From the NCBI GenBank assembly GCA_003281685.1, contig QCBH01000001.1, forward strand, positions 124,001-188,000: a stretch of 64,000 nucleotides of DNA. Reading direction: 5' to 3'. The translations under genes were made by a program, and so were the position numbers. Shown in pieces: positions 37,102 through 46,270 of this stretch. Position 1 is the first letter of the stretch. The number at the start of each line of letters is the position of its first letter. The stretch comes from Prochlorococcus sp. AG-347-E23. Its GTDB lineage: Bacteria > Cyanobacteriota > Cyanobacteriia > PCC-6307 > Cyanobiaceae. The notes beneath the pieces are model-generated. The model saw nothing but the letters and a program-made list of their open reading frames with translations, was not told the origin of the DNA and did not search any database.

Positions 37102-37636
37102 CTAAATTTCTTATTTCAGAAGTATGGGAAGTCTGCATTACTGCGTTATTTTCCATATTTCTAATAGTAGAAAATCTAGATCTTATGTGAGTGGATAAAA
37201 AGGAAATTCTTTCTTCAGAAACTGTTGATTTGTAAAAAGTTTTAAGGTGTAAATTATTTTGTTCTTCAACGAAATAATTGGATGATGCAATAAAAGATTC
37301 TGTATAACCTTTATTTCGTAAAACAATTCCTGAATTTTGATCCTTGGGTAAAAATATCAAAATCGTTTCATCTCCATCGCTCATATCATCATCTTCCCAA
37401 TCACTAATAGCTTGCCATTTTATAGAAATGGCTATGCTCTCTAGGTTTAAACTTAATTTGTAATTTTTAAAAATTTCAACGACTTGTTTATTTTTAGAGT
37501 TGATATGTTTTATATATATTTTACTAATTGAGTTTTCAAATTCCTGAAAAGCTAAAGTATGAGTGCTTCTTATAGATTTCCACTCTCCTATACTTTTATC
37601 GATAAATTGATTAATTGTTGTTAGATTCTTCGTCAA
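37085..37636 (-). CDS. cpeS: Phycobiliprotein lyase CpeS
   Basis: A 183-residue lyase of the S/U type, which attaches phycoerythrobilin to cysteine 82 sites. The block [25 protein letters not shown] is the family N-terminus, [20 protein letters not shown] and [24 protein letters not shown] are further signatures. Its substrate is presumably the convergent CpeB, whose only retained site is of the Cys82 kind. The start is taken as TTG at 37634-37636. It overlaps the upstream 59-residue gene by 26 bases. Confidence 0.92.
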   Translation of the reverse strand: MTKNLTTINQFIDKSIGEWKSIRSTHTLAFQEFENSISKIYIKHINSKNKQVVEIFKNYKLSLNLESIAISIKWQAISDWEDDDMSDGDETILIFLPKDQNSGIVLRNKGYTESFIASSNYFVEEQNNLHLKTFYKSTVSEERISFLSTHIRSRFSTIRNMENNAVMQTSHTSEIRNLASLKD

Positions 37637-37790
37637 GTTTATCTTCTGCGGAATGATTTTCTGCTTTTTGAATCATTCTTACCATTGAATCTACCATTAA
37701 TCTCTTTGCAGAAGTTACTTTTAATCCAGAAGGGGTGGTTGATATTTGTTCTCCAGGGCGATCATATGAAGTTGGTCTGAATGGAGTCAT
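37611..37790 (-). CDS. 59-residue protein upstream of cpeS, unknown
   Basis: An ATG-started frame (ATG at 37788-37790, stop TAA at 37611-37613) encodes 59 residues: [20 protein letters not shown], then [20 protein letters not shown], then an acidic tail rich in Lys, Asp, Glu and Asn. The middle (about residues 27-44) is an amphipathic basic helix; the N-terminus is Pro/Thr-rich and likely flexible. There are no cysteines. It overlaps cpeS by 26 bases and so looks co-translated. I do not recognise the family; a linker-like or regulatory role in the phycoerythrin unit is only a guess from position. Confidence 0.7.
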   Translation of the reverse strand: MTPFRPTSYDRPGEQISTTPSGLKVTSAKRLMVDSMVRMIQKAENHSAEDKLDEESNNN

Positions 37791-37907
37791 CTAAGAACTT
37801 TAAAAAATTAATCGATTTCTATTCTTGCATGAATTCTTATCCATATAGTTTTTGTTTGCAAAAATGTCATATCTCTCTTTTTTAGTACCGAATTGTTAAC
37901 TGTTTTG

Positions 37908-38543
37908 TTATTTTGGCATTTTATTTTTTGCTAAACCTGAAATAGTCGCTAAAGCAAACATTCCCAATAGAGCAATTCCTAGAAATAATCCTGCTCCCTG
38001 ACTAACACCAGCACCTACAGCTACTAGTATAGAATCACTGATTAGAAGACTTATTAATAACGCTGGAGTAAATATTTTCCAGCGAGTTCCTCCAATACCA
38101 ATTGCGTAGCTTAGAAAATCAAAAAGACCAGTCATTAGTAAACCAGTCATGAGAAAGAAATTTTCCTCTAGCTGGTTCTGATTAAAACTTTCAATCTTTT
38201 TCATTGCTTTTGGGCCTACTAAATTACGTACAGGAACACGACCATAATTTCTTGCAATAAAGAAAGCAGCTTGGCAAAAAACGATATCAGAAAAGATTAT
38301 TGTCATGTAACCTTTTTGAAAACCTAGTAATGAACCCGCTAGAAGAGAATAAGCTGAGCTTGGAAGAGCTGGTAATATAATACTTACTCCTCTTAGTATG
38401 AAAATTCCAAATGGAGCCCAAATTCCCATACTTTCTATTTTGTTTCTGAGGGGTTCAATCCCATAATTTTGGATTAAATAAATCAATACAACAAATATTG
38501 TGATAAAAAAAACTACTGAGAGGAATTTCTGTATTTTATTCAT
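37908..38543 (-). CDS. TVP38/DedA-family (VTT) membrane protein
   Basis: A 211-residue integral membrane protein of the SNARE-associated/VTT group. The first helix is residues 6-25, with others near 45-75, 100-125, 130-150 and 160-205. The conserved block SSAYSLLAGSLLGFQKGYMTI and the following ARNYGRVPVRNLVGPKAMK (a loop with the family Gly/Pro pattern) identify it. Members are candidate lipid flippases or proton-coupled transporters in bacteria. It is read from the minus strand, diverging from the secreted protein at 38690. Confidence 0.85.
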   Translation of the reverse strand: MNKIQKFLSVVFFITIFVVLIYLIQNYGIEPLRNKIESMGIWAPFGIFILRGVSIILPALPSSAYSLLAGSLLGFQKGYMTIIFSDIVFCQAAFFIARNYGRVPVRNLVGPKAMKKIESFNQNQLEENFFLMTGLLMTGLFDFLSYAIGIGGTRWKIFTPALLISLLISDSILVAVGAGVSQGAGLFLGIALLGMFALATISGLAKNKMPK

Positions 38544-38689
38544 TATTTTCTAGTAAATTTATTGAAAATAAATTTTTAATTTAATATTTGATTGTATCTA
38601 TAATAGAAATACTAATCAATAAAAATTTTTACAAATTTTTAATCTTATATTCTCTCCTGATAAAATTTTTTTGTATTTTTGAAGTATTC

Positions 38690-39109
38690 ATGGTTGATTC
38701 TAAGAGTAAAGTTAATTCAATCTTTATTAGAAATTGCATTGGTTTAGTCCTTGCGATAATAATTTCCATGTGTTTTTCAATAGCACAATCAAATGCTTTG
38801 CCTCATGAATGGGTTGGAGTCCCTAAAAGTGAATATGGAGAACAGTTATGGGATAGACAAAGTATTAAAAGGAATGAGGATGGCTCTGTAAGAGTATTGA
38901 GTAAATTTATTCCTAAAACCAAAAGTGAAATTACTAAGGATATTCTCTACACAATGGATATAAATTGTTTTGAAAAATCTTTTAGAGATGTTGATGTTTC
39001 AATAGATGAAGTAAATAGTAATTTCAATGATTTGGCTGATTGGCAAGATCCAAATGGAGATAAACTGATTTTGGGTGTTATTGGTCAAGTCTGCATAGTC
39101 GAAGACTAA
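38690..39109 (+). CDS. Exported protein of unknown function
   Basis: A 139-residue protein starting at ATG 38690. Residues 12-35 (IFIRNCIGLVLAIIISMCFS) are a signal peptide or anchor, and a cut is likely just after AQSNA. The mature part has no recognised domain: LPHEWVGVPKSEYGEQLWDR, then a VRVLSKF strand-rich stretch and two cysteines, in DINCFEKSF and QVCIVED, which may pair. A longer frame from 38588 would add a second hydrophobic stretch and is not preferred. It is unrelated in strand to the downstream tRNA-Phe. The function is unknown. Confidence 0.7.
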   Translation: MVDSKSKVNSIFIRNCIGLVLAIIISMCFSIAQSNALPHEWVGVPKSEYGEQLWDRQSIKRNEDGSVRVLSKFIPKTKSEITKDILYTMDINCFEKSFRDVDVSIDEVNSNFNDLADWQDPNGDKLILGVIGQVCIVED

Positions 39110-39171
39110 AAATTTTCAATTATAAAAAATAAAATCAAAAAAATAACAAGTTGCCCATGTATTAAAAGTAT

Positions 39172-39197
39172 AAAACCTCTTCTTATGAAGAGGTTTT
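39172..39197 (-). terminator. Intrinsic terminator after tRNA-Phe
   Basis: An 11-base perfect stem, AAAACCTCTTC (39172-39182) with GAAGAGGTTTT (39187-39197), around a four-base loop. It starts six bases beyond the tRNA-Phe 3' end, so it fits a terminator of that transcript. The arms also end in T-rich tracts on the plus strand, so it may stop the exported-protein transcript as well. Confidence 0.75.
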
Positions 39198-39202
39198 AAA
39201 GG

Positions 39203-39275
39203 TGCCAGGACCCAGATTTGAACTGGGGACACGGCGATTTTCAGTCGCCTGCTCTACCAACTGAGCTATCCCGGC
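39203..39275 (-). tRNA. tRNA-Phe (anticodon GAA)
   Basis: A 73-base cloverleaf: acceptor GCCGGGA with TCCTGGC (one G-T pair), D arm GCTC/GAGC, anticodon loop CTGAAAA giving GAA, and T arm CCCAG TTCAAAT CTGGG. The discriminator is A and no CCA is encoded. Confidence 0.96.
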
Positions 39276-39368
39276 TCTAATCTATATACTCTAAATTAAG
39301 ATGTGTAGTTTGTGAAACCCTTTTAATTAAAAATTTTATATCTTCATCAAATATCCATTAGAAAACTT

Positions 39369-40598
39369 TTATTTTGAATTAATTGCTAACAAGGCAGTTC
39401 CAAATGAAGTAGTTTTTTTACATGAAACTATTGGTATATTGATAATTTTTTCTCTTATTTTTCTCCACTGAGGGTTTTTTGAACCTCCACCAATAGTAAT
39501 AATTTTTTTTGGAAGTGAACCCGTTAGTTCACCTATCTTTTCCCATCCTTTCAATTCGATCTTGGCTAGCCCCTCGAATAATGAATGTAAATAAAGTGAG
39601 TCGCTTACTGGCCTTGGACCAAGTATCGGCTCTAAATTAGAATTATTAACAGGAAATCTCTCTCCTCTACTATTAAGAGGTAAAAGATTTAAGGAAGTGT
39701 TTTTCGAAGGATTTATTTGTCGACTGAGCTCCTTTATTTCTAAATCAGAGAAGAACTGAGACAAGATACCGCATCCTGCGTTTGATGCTCCTCCACATAT
39801 CCAATGGCCGTTTACTCTATGGTTTGTAACCCCTTGTTTTTTTATAGGTTTTTCAACAATTTTCTTAACTACAATAGTTGTTCCTAAAACTGTGAGACCA
39901 TCTTCTTTACCTAAACCTGCAGCTATTACACTTGCATTAGAGTCAGTGGTGCCTGAGATTAAAATTAATTTCTTATTCAAGTTAAATCTCTCTGCTAAAT
40001 CAAAATTCACTTGTCCAATAATTTTCCCACTTTTTATTATTTGAGGCAGGCATTTTTGCCATGAAGTATTGAGATAACTTTTTGGCCATGATTCTTTTTG
40101 TAGATCCCAACCAAGTTTTAGATTATTGCCTTCTTCTCCATGAGTCCAATCTTTTAAAAACCAACCAGTGATCCAATCAGATTGATGTCGTAAAAGTATA
40201 TTTGTTCCATATTTATCTATCAGTCTTAATGCTTTAGCAAGACTACTGTATGGAGTTCGCAGATGATCTTCTCTAGAAGTTAAGGATTCAAGAAGTATCT
40301 TATGTTCATTACATGCTTGGTAATAAGGTATTGCCTCTCCTATCGGCTCTCCTGACAAATTGGATGGCATTAAAGTTCCTGAGGTCCCGGAGATAGCCAA
40401 TTTATTAAGGTTAATTTTTACCTCGATAGGTAAACTAACCAAAAGATTTTCACAAGAATTAATCCAAGAATTTGGATTTCTAAAGCTGTATGAATAAGGG
40501 ACTGAATTTGAATATACTAATTTCTTATGAAGATTAATTATTGATATTCTTGCACCACTGGTTCCAAAATCTAACCCTCCATAAAAATTATCAGGCAT
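39369..40598 (-). CDS. FGGY-family carbohydrate kinase
   Basis: A 409-residue sugar kinase. The N-terminal ATP-fold block YGGLDFGTSGARISII is at 6-21, DWITGWFL is in the middle, ILISGTTDSNASVIAAGLGK is a hinge stretch, and ITIGGGSKNPQWRKIREKI is the C-terminal adenosine motif. FGGY kinases phosphorylate pentoses, glycerol and related sugars; a cyanobacterial relative has been reported to use D-ribulose, but the substrate here is not proved. The start is ATG at 40596-40598, 12 bases after metK; an upstream TTG-type start would run into metK and add no similar residues. Confidence 0.85.
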   Translation of the reverse strand: MPDNFYGGLDFGTSGARISIINLHKKLVYSNSVPYSYSFRNPNSWINSCENLLVSLPIEVKINLNKLAISGTSGTLMPSNLSGEPIGEAIPYYQACNEHKILLESLTSREDHLRTPYSSLAKALRLIDKYGTNILLRHQSDWITGWFLKDWTHGEEGNNLKLGWDLQKESWPKSYLNTSWQKCLPQIIKSGKIIGQVNFDLAERFNLNKKLILISGTTDSNASVIAAGLGKEDGLTVLGTTIVVKKIVEKPIKKQGVTNHRVNGHWICGGASNAGCGILSQFFSDLEIKELSRQINPSKNTSLNLLPLNSRGERFPVNNSNLEPILGPRPVSDSLYLHSLFEGLAKIELKGWEKIGELTGSLPKKIITIGGGSKNPQWRKIREKIINIPIVSCKKTTSFGTALLAINSK

Positions 40599-40609
40599 AG
40601 AAAAATAAT

Positions 40610-41851
40610 TTATAAAAAGATTTTGGAAGCCTCTGCTAATTGGGATGCTTTTTCTTCTACATTTTCCCAAGGGAGCTCAAGATCTCTTCTGCCAAAATGT
40701 CCATAAGATGCAGTCTTTCTAAAAAATTTGCCTCCCATTTTTTTTGGTAAATTTCTTAAGTTAAATTCTTTTATTATTGCTGCGGGTCTTAAATCAAAGT
40801 GCTCTTTAATTAGCTCAGTCAAATTAGCTTGTGAAATAACGCCTGTATCAAAAGTTTCAACGAGAATGGAAATTGGTTTTGCAACTCCAATTGCATAACT
40901 TAATTGTACTTCTGCTTTTTTCGCTAACTTCGCCTTAACTATGCTTTTAGCTACATAACGTGCGGCATAAGCTGCTGATCTATCTACTTTTGTAGGATCT
41001 TTACCGGAGAATGCTCCTCCTCCGTGTCTTGCATATCCACCATAAGTATCTACAATAATTTTTCTGCCAGTGAGCCCAGCATCTCCTTGAGGCCCGCCTA
41101 CAACAAATTTTCCCGTGGGGTTTACTAAAAATCTTGTTTTACTAATGTTTGGTTTGATTTCTAAATCTTCAGTAGCAGGAATTACAACATGTTTCCATAA
41201 ATCTTCTTTTATTCTTTGACGAATTTCTTCTTCAATTGTTATTCCATCAATCTCAGATTTATGTTGAGTTGAAATTAAAATTGTATTAATAGAGACCGGC
41301 AACCCTTTTTCATAATCAATGCTTACCTGAGTTTTACCATCAGGGAGTAAATAATTAAGGACTTCTTCATGCCTCACTTTGGCAAGTTGAATGGCTAATC
41401 TATGAGCTAAGCTAATCGGTAAGGGCATTAATTCAGGCGTCTCATCACATGCATAGCCGAACATTATGCCTTGGTCACCAGCTCCGGTATTATCTTCCAA
41501 ATCATCGTTAACATCATCTGCGTCATTAACTCCTTGTGAAATGTCAGGGGATTGCTCGTCAAGTGCTACTAAAACAGCACAACTGTTTGCGTCAAAACCA
41601 CCTGCTTTATACCCTTTATATCCAATTTCTCTAATTACATTTCTAACAAGTTTGATGTAATCGACTTTTGCTTTTGAAGTTATTTCTCCAGTAAGTAAAC
41701 AAAGACCTGTATTAACGACAGTTTCGCATGCAACTCTGCTATCAGGATCTTCTGTCAATAAAGCATCTAAAACAGCGTCACTAATTTGATCACAAATTTT
41801 GTCAGGATGACCTTCAGTTACTGATTCAGAAGTGAAAATGAAATCACTCAT
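40610..41851 (-). CDS. metK: S-adenosylmethionine synthetase
   Basis: A 413-residue enzyme that makes S-adenosylmethionine from methionine and [23 protein letters not shown] is the N-terminal block with the metal and ATP residues. [26 protein letters not shown] and [16 protein letters not shown] are all intact. The start is ATG 41849-41851 (MSDFIF); the TTG two codons earlier is unnecessary. A short spacer, with rpsA ending 137 bases upstream, holds no recognised SAM riboswitch. It is followed 12 bases on by the FGGY kinase. Confidence 0.97.
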   Translation of the reverse strand: MSDFIFTSESVTEGHPDKICDQISDAVLDALLTEDPDSRVACETVVNTGLCLLTGEITSKAKVDYIKLVRNVIREIGYKGYKAGGFDANSCAVLVALDEQSPDISQGVNDADDVNDDLEDNTGAGDQGIMFGYACDETPELMPLPISLAHRLAIQLAKVRHEEVLNYLLPDGKTQVSIDYEKGLPVSINTILISTQHKSEIDGITIEEEIRQRIKEDLWKHVVIPATEDLEIKPNISKTRFLVNPTGKFVVGGPQGDAGLTGRKIIVDTYGGYARHGGGAFSGKDPTKVDRSAAYAARYVAKSIVKAKLAKKAEVQLSYAIGVAKPISILVETFDTGVISQANLTELIKEHFDLRPAAIIKEFNLRNLPKKMGGKFFRKTASYGHFGRRDLELPWENVEEKASQLAEASKIFL

Positions 41852-41988
41852 GCACAAATAATTTTTAAATTAGACTTTATCCTAGATTAGATTAACGTTA
41901 CAAATCAATTATTGTAAATTAAAAAATACTTGCACAAGATTAATGTGGCTTAATTTCTGATATTCGCGTATAAAACAAATAAGTGAAT

Positions 41989-43080
41989 TTATGCTTTTTC
42001 AGCTGAAGCTGTGGGGATCTCTTCGTTATCGTCAGTTTGTTCAAATAACATTTGTTTATATTTCGCAGCCATTTCTTCTGCTTTACTAAAAACTTTTTGA
42101 GGATCAGTTAACATATCCCCTGGTTCAGGTTCAAGCGCTTTAGTAGATAATGAAATTCGTCCTCTTTCTGAATCAAGGTCAATTATCATAACCTTCATTT
42201 GGTCACTCACATTTAAAACGTTATGAGGAGTCTCAATATGTTCATGACTAATTTCAGAAATGTGCAATAGACCACTAACTCCACCAATATCAATAAAGGC
42301 TCCATAAGGTTTAATACCTTTTACTGAACCAACAACAACTTCGCCAACTTCAAGTCGGTTCATTTTTTTCTCAACCAAAGCTCTTCTATGGCTTAGAACT
42401 AATCTGTTTCTCTCTTCATCCACTTCAAGAAATTTTAAAGGTAAATATTCACCTTCTAAGTCATCTTTGATTTTACGAGCACTTATGTGAGATCCTGGGA
42501 TAAAACCTCTTAAGCCTTCTACCCTTACGAGAGCTCCACCTCTGTTTGTTGCAAAAACTTCAGAATATATAGTTGCATCTTCTTTTTGGAGTTGTCTGAC
42601 CCTTTCCCATGCTCTTTGATATTCAATTCTTCTAATGGAGAGGGCTAATTGGCCATCTTCATTCTCTTCGCTCATTATGAAAAATTCTCTACTTTCAGAA
42701 GGTTGTAAAACATCATTAAGTCCTTCAACTCTATTTATTGAAACCTCCTGAACAGGCATAAAAGCTGCTGTTTTTGCCCCTATATCTATCATGGCCCCTT
42801 TGGGCTCTAAAGCAAAAACAGTTCCTTTAACTAGATCGCCAGGCTTGAAATTATAGTCATACTTACCCAAAAGTGATGCAAATTCTTCTTGTGTGAATCC
42901 TGCGTTTTCAAAATCCGTAGTTGTTCTGCTAGAGGAAGAATCTGCTGAAGGTATATCGCTCTTCTCGAATGATAAATCTTCCTCATTCTGGGATACTGAA
43001 TCATTATCTAACTCAGACGAATTTTTAATTTCTTGATCCTCAGAAATTTCGTTAATGGTTTGGGAAGAATTTTCGTTCAT
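41989..43080 (-). CDS. rpsA: Small ribosomal subunit protein S1 (cyanobacterial form)
   Basis: A 363-residue S1 protein with three S1 RNA-binding domains: PGDLVKGTVFALEPKGAMID near residue 84, the middle VFATNRGGALVRVEGLRGFI near 180, and VGEVVVGSVKGIKPYGAFID near 246. The N-terminal 65 residues are rich in Ser, Glu and Asp and look disordered. The three-domain form is typical of cyanobacteria, against six in E. coli. Two small inverted repeats (CTACC/GGTAG, 43096-43108, and TGCTAT/ATAGCA) lie in the 108-base upstream spacer and might mark self-regulation, which is only a suggestion. Confidence 0.95.
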   Translation of the reverse strand: MNENSSQTINEISEDQEIKNSSELDNDSVSQNEEDLSFEKSDIPSADSSSSRTTTDFENAGFTQEEFASLLGKYDYNFKPGDLVKGTVFALEPKGAMIDIGAKTAAFMPVQEVSINRVEGLNDVLQPSESREFFIMSEENEDGQLALSIRRIEYQRAWERVRQLQKEDATIYSEVFATNRGGALVRVEGLRGFIPGSHISARKIKDDLEGEYLPLKFLEVDEERNRLVLSHRRALVEKKMNRLEVGEVVVGSVKGIKPYGAFIDIGGVSGLLHISEISHEHIETPHNVLNVSDQMKVMIIDLDSERGRISLSTKALEPEPGDMLTDPQKVFSKAEEMAAKYKQMLFEQTDDNEEIPTASAEKA

Positions 43081-43188
43081 TTGTTGTATCGCAGACTACC
43101 TAAGGTAGTTAGAAAGGAATGCTATTAGCCTGCAAACCGATAGCAAAAACATTTGTGATATGTATTCTACACTTTAGGATGCTGAATT

Positions 43189-43668
43189 TTATGAAATTGA
43201 AGCTAATTGGTTTTTTGAACTTCCTTTTAACGATTCAAGAGTAGAAATAAAATCTTTTACCCCATTAAATTTTCTGTAAACTGAGGCGTATCTTATATAG
43301 GCGACTTCGTTTTCTTTCCTAAGATTTTTAAGTATTAATTCACCAATTTGTGAAGATTTAATATCTTTATTCGAGTCTTGAACGATTTGTGATTCAATTC
43401 CATCTACGAAATTAATAATTGCTTCACTACTAAAGTTAGTCTTTTCGCAAGCTCTTGATATACCTGTAAATAATTTTTGTTTATCAAATAATTCTCTGTT
43501 ACCGTCTTTTTTTATAACTGAAACTGGCATTGATTCCACTCTTTCATAAGTTGTGAATCTAAAGCTGCAATTTAAGCACTCTCTTCTTCTTCGAACACTT
43601 TTACCACTATCAGCAGATCTTGATTCCAAAACTCTGCTATCTGTGTTTTGACAGGTTGGACACTGCAT
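43189..43668 (-). CDS. nrdR: Transcriptional repressor NrdR
   Basis: A 159-residue repressor of ribonucleotide reductase genes. The N-terminal zinc ribbon has CPTC and CLNC ([17 protein letters not shown] and [17 protein letters not shown]). An ATP-cone domain covers about residues 45-135 ([20 protein letters not shown]). The start is ATG at 43666-43668, because homologues begin MxCPxC; the longer upstream frame adds eight residues without similarity. No nrd gene is in the window. It is separated from psbT by a strong terminator. Confidence 0.94.
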   Translation of the reverse strand: MQCPTCQNTDSRVLESRSADSGKSVRRRRECLNCSFRFTTYERVESMPVSVIKKDGNRELFDKQKLFTGISRACEKTNFSSEAIINFVDGIESQIVQDSNKDIKSSQIGELILKNLRKENEVAYIRYASVYRKFNGVKDFISTLESLKGSSKNQLASIS

Positions 43669-43730
43669 GTGGTGAAATAAGCTACACTTCAACTCTAATA
43701 GTAGAGTAATATATTGATTATGAAAAGTAA

Positions 43731-43764
43731 AAAAAACCTCTTGTTAAAGAGGTTTTTTTTTTTT
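43731..43764 (-). terminator. Intrinsic terminator downstream of psbT
   Basis: The stem AAAAAACCTCTT (43731-43742) pairs with AAGAGGTTTTTT (43747-43758) around loop GTTA, and T-runs flank both sides. It ends the psbB-psbT transcript on the minus strand. The plus-strand side also has twelve T, so termination in both directions is possible. The core CCTCTT/AAGAGG is shared with the terminator after tRNA-Phe. Confidence 0.8.
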
Positions 43765-43770
43765 CTTAGT

Positions 43771-43869
43771 TTATTTTCTATCAAATTTAGGTGGGTCTCT
43801 AAAAGCGACAGCAAAAAATAAGGTAACAACTGCGAGAGTTAGAATAAGAACGTAAGCAAAAGCTTCCAT
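43771..43869 (-). CDS. psbT: Photosystem II protein PsbT
   Basis: A 32-residue single-helix PSII subunit, located near the QA site at the dimer interface. The sequence is [20 protein letters not shown] followed by [12 protein letters not shown], which is the conserved PsbT pattern (EAFAYVL, then FRDPP). The start is ATG at 43867-43869, 23 bases after the psbB stop, and the two genes form the conserved psbB-psbT unit. Confidence 0.97.
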   Translation of the reverse strand: MEAFAYVLILTLAVVTLFFAVAFRDPPKFDRK

Positions 43870-43892
43870 AAGATTAAGTAATAAAGTTTAGT

Positions 43893-45416
43893 TTAAACCC
43901 TTCCTGGGATTCGTCTTGTGGTTTCATCACCAAGTTTCTTGAATAGACCAAATTCAACTTGGTCGCCAATCTCAGCGTCAATACCAGCAAAGGAATTTCT
44001 GTAAAGAGTTCTTGAAGCATGCCACCAGTGGCCAAACAAGAATAGCAATCCGAAACATAAATGGGCATATGTAAACCACGCTCTAGGAGAGCTTCGGAAT
44101 ACACCGTCAGATTTATATGTCTCTCTATCAAACTTGAATGCTTCTCCAAGTTGAGCCTTTCTAGCTAATCTTTTCACAACTGAAGGATCAGTAAATGTTT
44201 GTCCATCTAGGTCTCCCCCATAGATAGTTGCAGTGATACCAGTTTGTTCAAATGAATACTTTGCTTCAGCTCTTCTAAATGGAATATCTGCTCTTACGTT
44301 ACCTTCTTTGTCTTCAAGAATAACGGGAAAGTTTTCAAAGAAATTAGGAATTCTTCTAACTTCTAATTCGTTACCTTCTTTATCTTGAAAAGCAATGTGA
44401 CCTTGCCAGCCAGTTGGTAAGCCATCACCATTAACAAGAGCTCCAACTCTGAATAGTCCTCCCTTAGCTGGACTATTCCCAACATAATCGTAGAAGGCTA
44501 ATTTCTCTGGAATCGAAGCATAAGCCTCTGATTTAGTGGCACCATCATCTAAAGCAGCCTGTACTCTTCTATTAATTTCAGTTTTGAAATAGCCTGAATC
44601 CCATTGATATCTGGTAGGACCAAAAAGCTCTACAGGGGTTGTTGCTGAGCCGTACCACATTGTTCCGGAAACAACAAAAGATACGAATAGTACAGCAGCT
44701 AAAGCACTTGCTAGAACTCCTTCGAGACTTCCAAGTTTTAATGCTCTATAAAGTCTTTCTCCAGGTCTATTGGTGATATGAAAAATACCTCCAATAATTC
44801 CCATAAGTCCAGCCGCAATATGATTTGCAACTATACCTCCTGGATTAAAAGGATTAAATCCCTCTACTCCCCAGGATGGGGCCACAGGTTCCACATGGCC
44901 AGTTAAACCATAAGGATCAGAAACCCAAATCCCCACGTTTGCGCAATGAAAAGCCCCAAAACCAAAACAAGTGAGTCCTGCTAAAAGAAGGTGAATTCCA
45001 AAAATTCTTGGTAAGTCAAGAGCAGGCTCTCCAGTTCTTGAATCTTCCCACAAATCTAAGTCCCAGTATGTCCAGTGCCAAATAGAGGCCAACATTAATA
45101 GTCCGCTGAATACAATGTGTGCTGCTGCAACACCTTCGAAACTCCAGAATCCAGGATCAACTCCAGTAGCACCAGTAATATCCCATCCATTCCAACTACT
45201 TGTGATACCTAGTCTTGCCATGAAAGGCATAACGTACATCCCCTGTCTCCACATTGGATTGAGAACAGCATCAGATGGATCAAAAATGGCTAATTCATAA
45301 AGAGCCATTGAACCGGCCCAGCCGGCTAATAATGCAGTATGCATAAGATGCACAGCGAGTAGTCGACCTGGGTCATTAATAACTACTGTGTGAACTCGAT
45401 ACCAAGGCAATCCCAT
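43893..45416 (-). CDS. psbB: Photosystem II CP47 chlorophyll-binding protein
   Basis: A 507-residue inner-antenna protein of PSII with six membrane helices and a large lumenal loop between helices 5 and 6 (roughly residues 260-440). It begins [20 protein letters not shown]; pairs of histidines that bind chlorophyll appear in [21 protein letters not shown] and [11 protein letters not shown]. The C-terminal end [19 protein letters not shown] has the family ending. Length is canonical. It is divergent from the ferredoxin gene, with a 222-base spacer, and is followed by psbT. Confidence 0.98.
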   Translation of the reverse strand: MGLPWYRVHTVVINDPGRLLAVHLMHTALLAGWAGSMALYELAIFDPSDAVLNPMWRQGMYVMPFMARLGITSSWNGWDITGATGVDPGFWSFEGVAAAHIVFSGLLMLASIWHWTYWDLDLWEDSRTGEPALDLPRIFGIHLLLAGLTCFGFGAFHCANVGIWVSDPYGLTGHVEPVAPSWGVEGFNPFNPGGIVANHIAAGLMGIIGGIFHITNRPGERLYRALKLGSLEGVLASALAAVLFVSFVVSGTMWYGSATTPVELFGPTRYQWDSGYFKTEINRRVQAALDDGATKSEAYASIPEKLAFYDYVGNSPAKGGLFRVGALVNGDGLPTGWQGHIAFQDKEGNELEVRRIPNFFENFPVILEDKEGNVRADIPFRRAEAKYSFEQTGITATIYGGDLDGQTFTDPSVVKRLARKAQLGEAFKFDRETYKSDGVFRSSPRAWFTYAHLCFGLLFLFGHWWHASRTLYRNSFAGIDAEIGDQVEFGLFKKLGDETTRRIPGRV

Positions 45417-45638
45417 CGGTTAATTTCTAGTAACTATGCTGCATAAACAGCTAAACATCACGATAGTAAGGGTTTTTTAGTCTTTGAGTGATTTTTGTAA
45501 ATAAATTTATTTTCTTGGAAAAATTGGGTAAATCAATTGGCAGAACTGAGTTTACGAGAAATTTTTGACTAAAAACTGTTAATATTTTGGTCACAATTCT
45601 CAAAGTAAAACGCCAAAATAAGAAAAATAACTAAAAAA

Positions 45639-46001
45639 ATGGCAACTATCAGATTTATTCGTGAGGATTTAGAGGTTCAATGCAACCCTGGCGAAAATTT
45701 AAGGGAATTAGTAATGAAAGAGAATTTACAGCTCTATGGCTTAAAAGGAATTTTAGGAAATTGTGGAGGTGCGGGACAATGCAGTACTTGTTTTATATCA
45801 GTTGAAGGTGGCAACAAAAATTCCTTAAGCCCTCTTACATCCGTTGAAGAAGAAAAACTCAAGAATAGACCAGAAAATTGGAGACTTGCATGCCAAACAT
45901 TGATAAAATCTTCTGCAGTAATTTTAACAAAACCACAATCCCCCCCCTCAAATTTGGAAGAACTAAAAAAAGTTAGTGATAATAAAAAATTATCTCGCTA
46001 A
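45639..46001 (+). CDS. 2Fe-2S ferredoxin
   Basis: A 120-residue ferredoxin. The cluster cysteines are Cys42, Cys48, Cys51 and Cys85, in NCGGAGQCSTC and LACQT. The first two are separated by five residues (C-x5-C-x2-C), whereas photosynthetic plant-type ferredoxin has four. C-x5-C-x2-C is the pattern of adrenodoxin-type and some other bacterial ferredoxins. A C-terminal Pro/Lys-rich tail (about residues 100-120) is unusual. It is divergent from psbB and followed by psbM. The partner is unknown; it need not serve photosystem I. Confidence 0.88.
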   Translation: MATIRFIREDLEVQCNPGENLRELVMKENLQLYGLKGILGNCGGAGQCSTCFISVEGGNKNSLSPLTSVEEEKLKNRPENWRLACQTLIKSSAVILTKPQSPPSNLEELKKVSDNKKLSR

Positions 46002-46105
46002 ATTGTTTAAGACTGTTAATCAGTTTATAGATTTTGTTTATTTTTCCACTTTATTCTAAGTTATTTGTCTATAGTCTTATTATCTAACATAGATCAACCA
46101 ATTAA

Positions 46106-46258
46106 ATGGAAACAACTAATTTTGGATTTGTAGCTAGTCTTTTATTTGTAGGGGTGCCAACAATATTCCTCATAGGTTTATTTATTTCTACTCAAGATGG
46201 AGAAAAATCAAGTTTCTACTCTGACTCTAGCAAAGGTAGGCTCGGGCCAAAACGCTAA
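46106..46258 (+). CDS. psbM: Photosystem II protein PsbM
   Basis: A 50-residue protein with one membrane helix, METTNFGFVASLLFVGVPTI and onward to FLIGLFISTQ. Such a helix is the whole of PsbM in most cyanobacteria (about 35 residues). Here a hydrophilic tail DGEKSSFYSDSSKGRLGPKR is added. The start is ATG at 46106 and the stop TAA at 46256-46258. PsbM forms part of the PSII dimer interface. It lies between the ferredoxin gene and prmC, all read from the plus strand. Confidence 0.92.
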   Translation: METTNFGFVASLLFVGVPTIFLIGLFISTQDGEKSSFYSDSSKGRLGPKR

Positions 46259-46270
46259 ATTCTTTAATAA

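Noticed and set aside
38588..38689. Longer N-terminus for the secreted protein at 38690
   Set aside because: It would add a second hydrophobic segment before a good signal peptide; the ATG at 38690 gives a standard export signal.
41852..41988. A SAM riboswitch before metK
   Set aside because: The 137-base spacer shows no kink-turn or paired stems of a known SAM class, only A+T-rich sequence.
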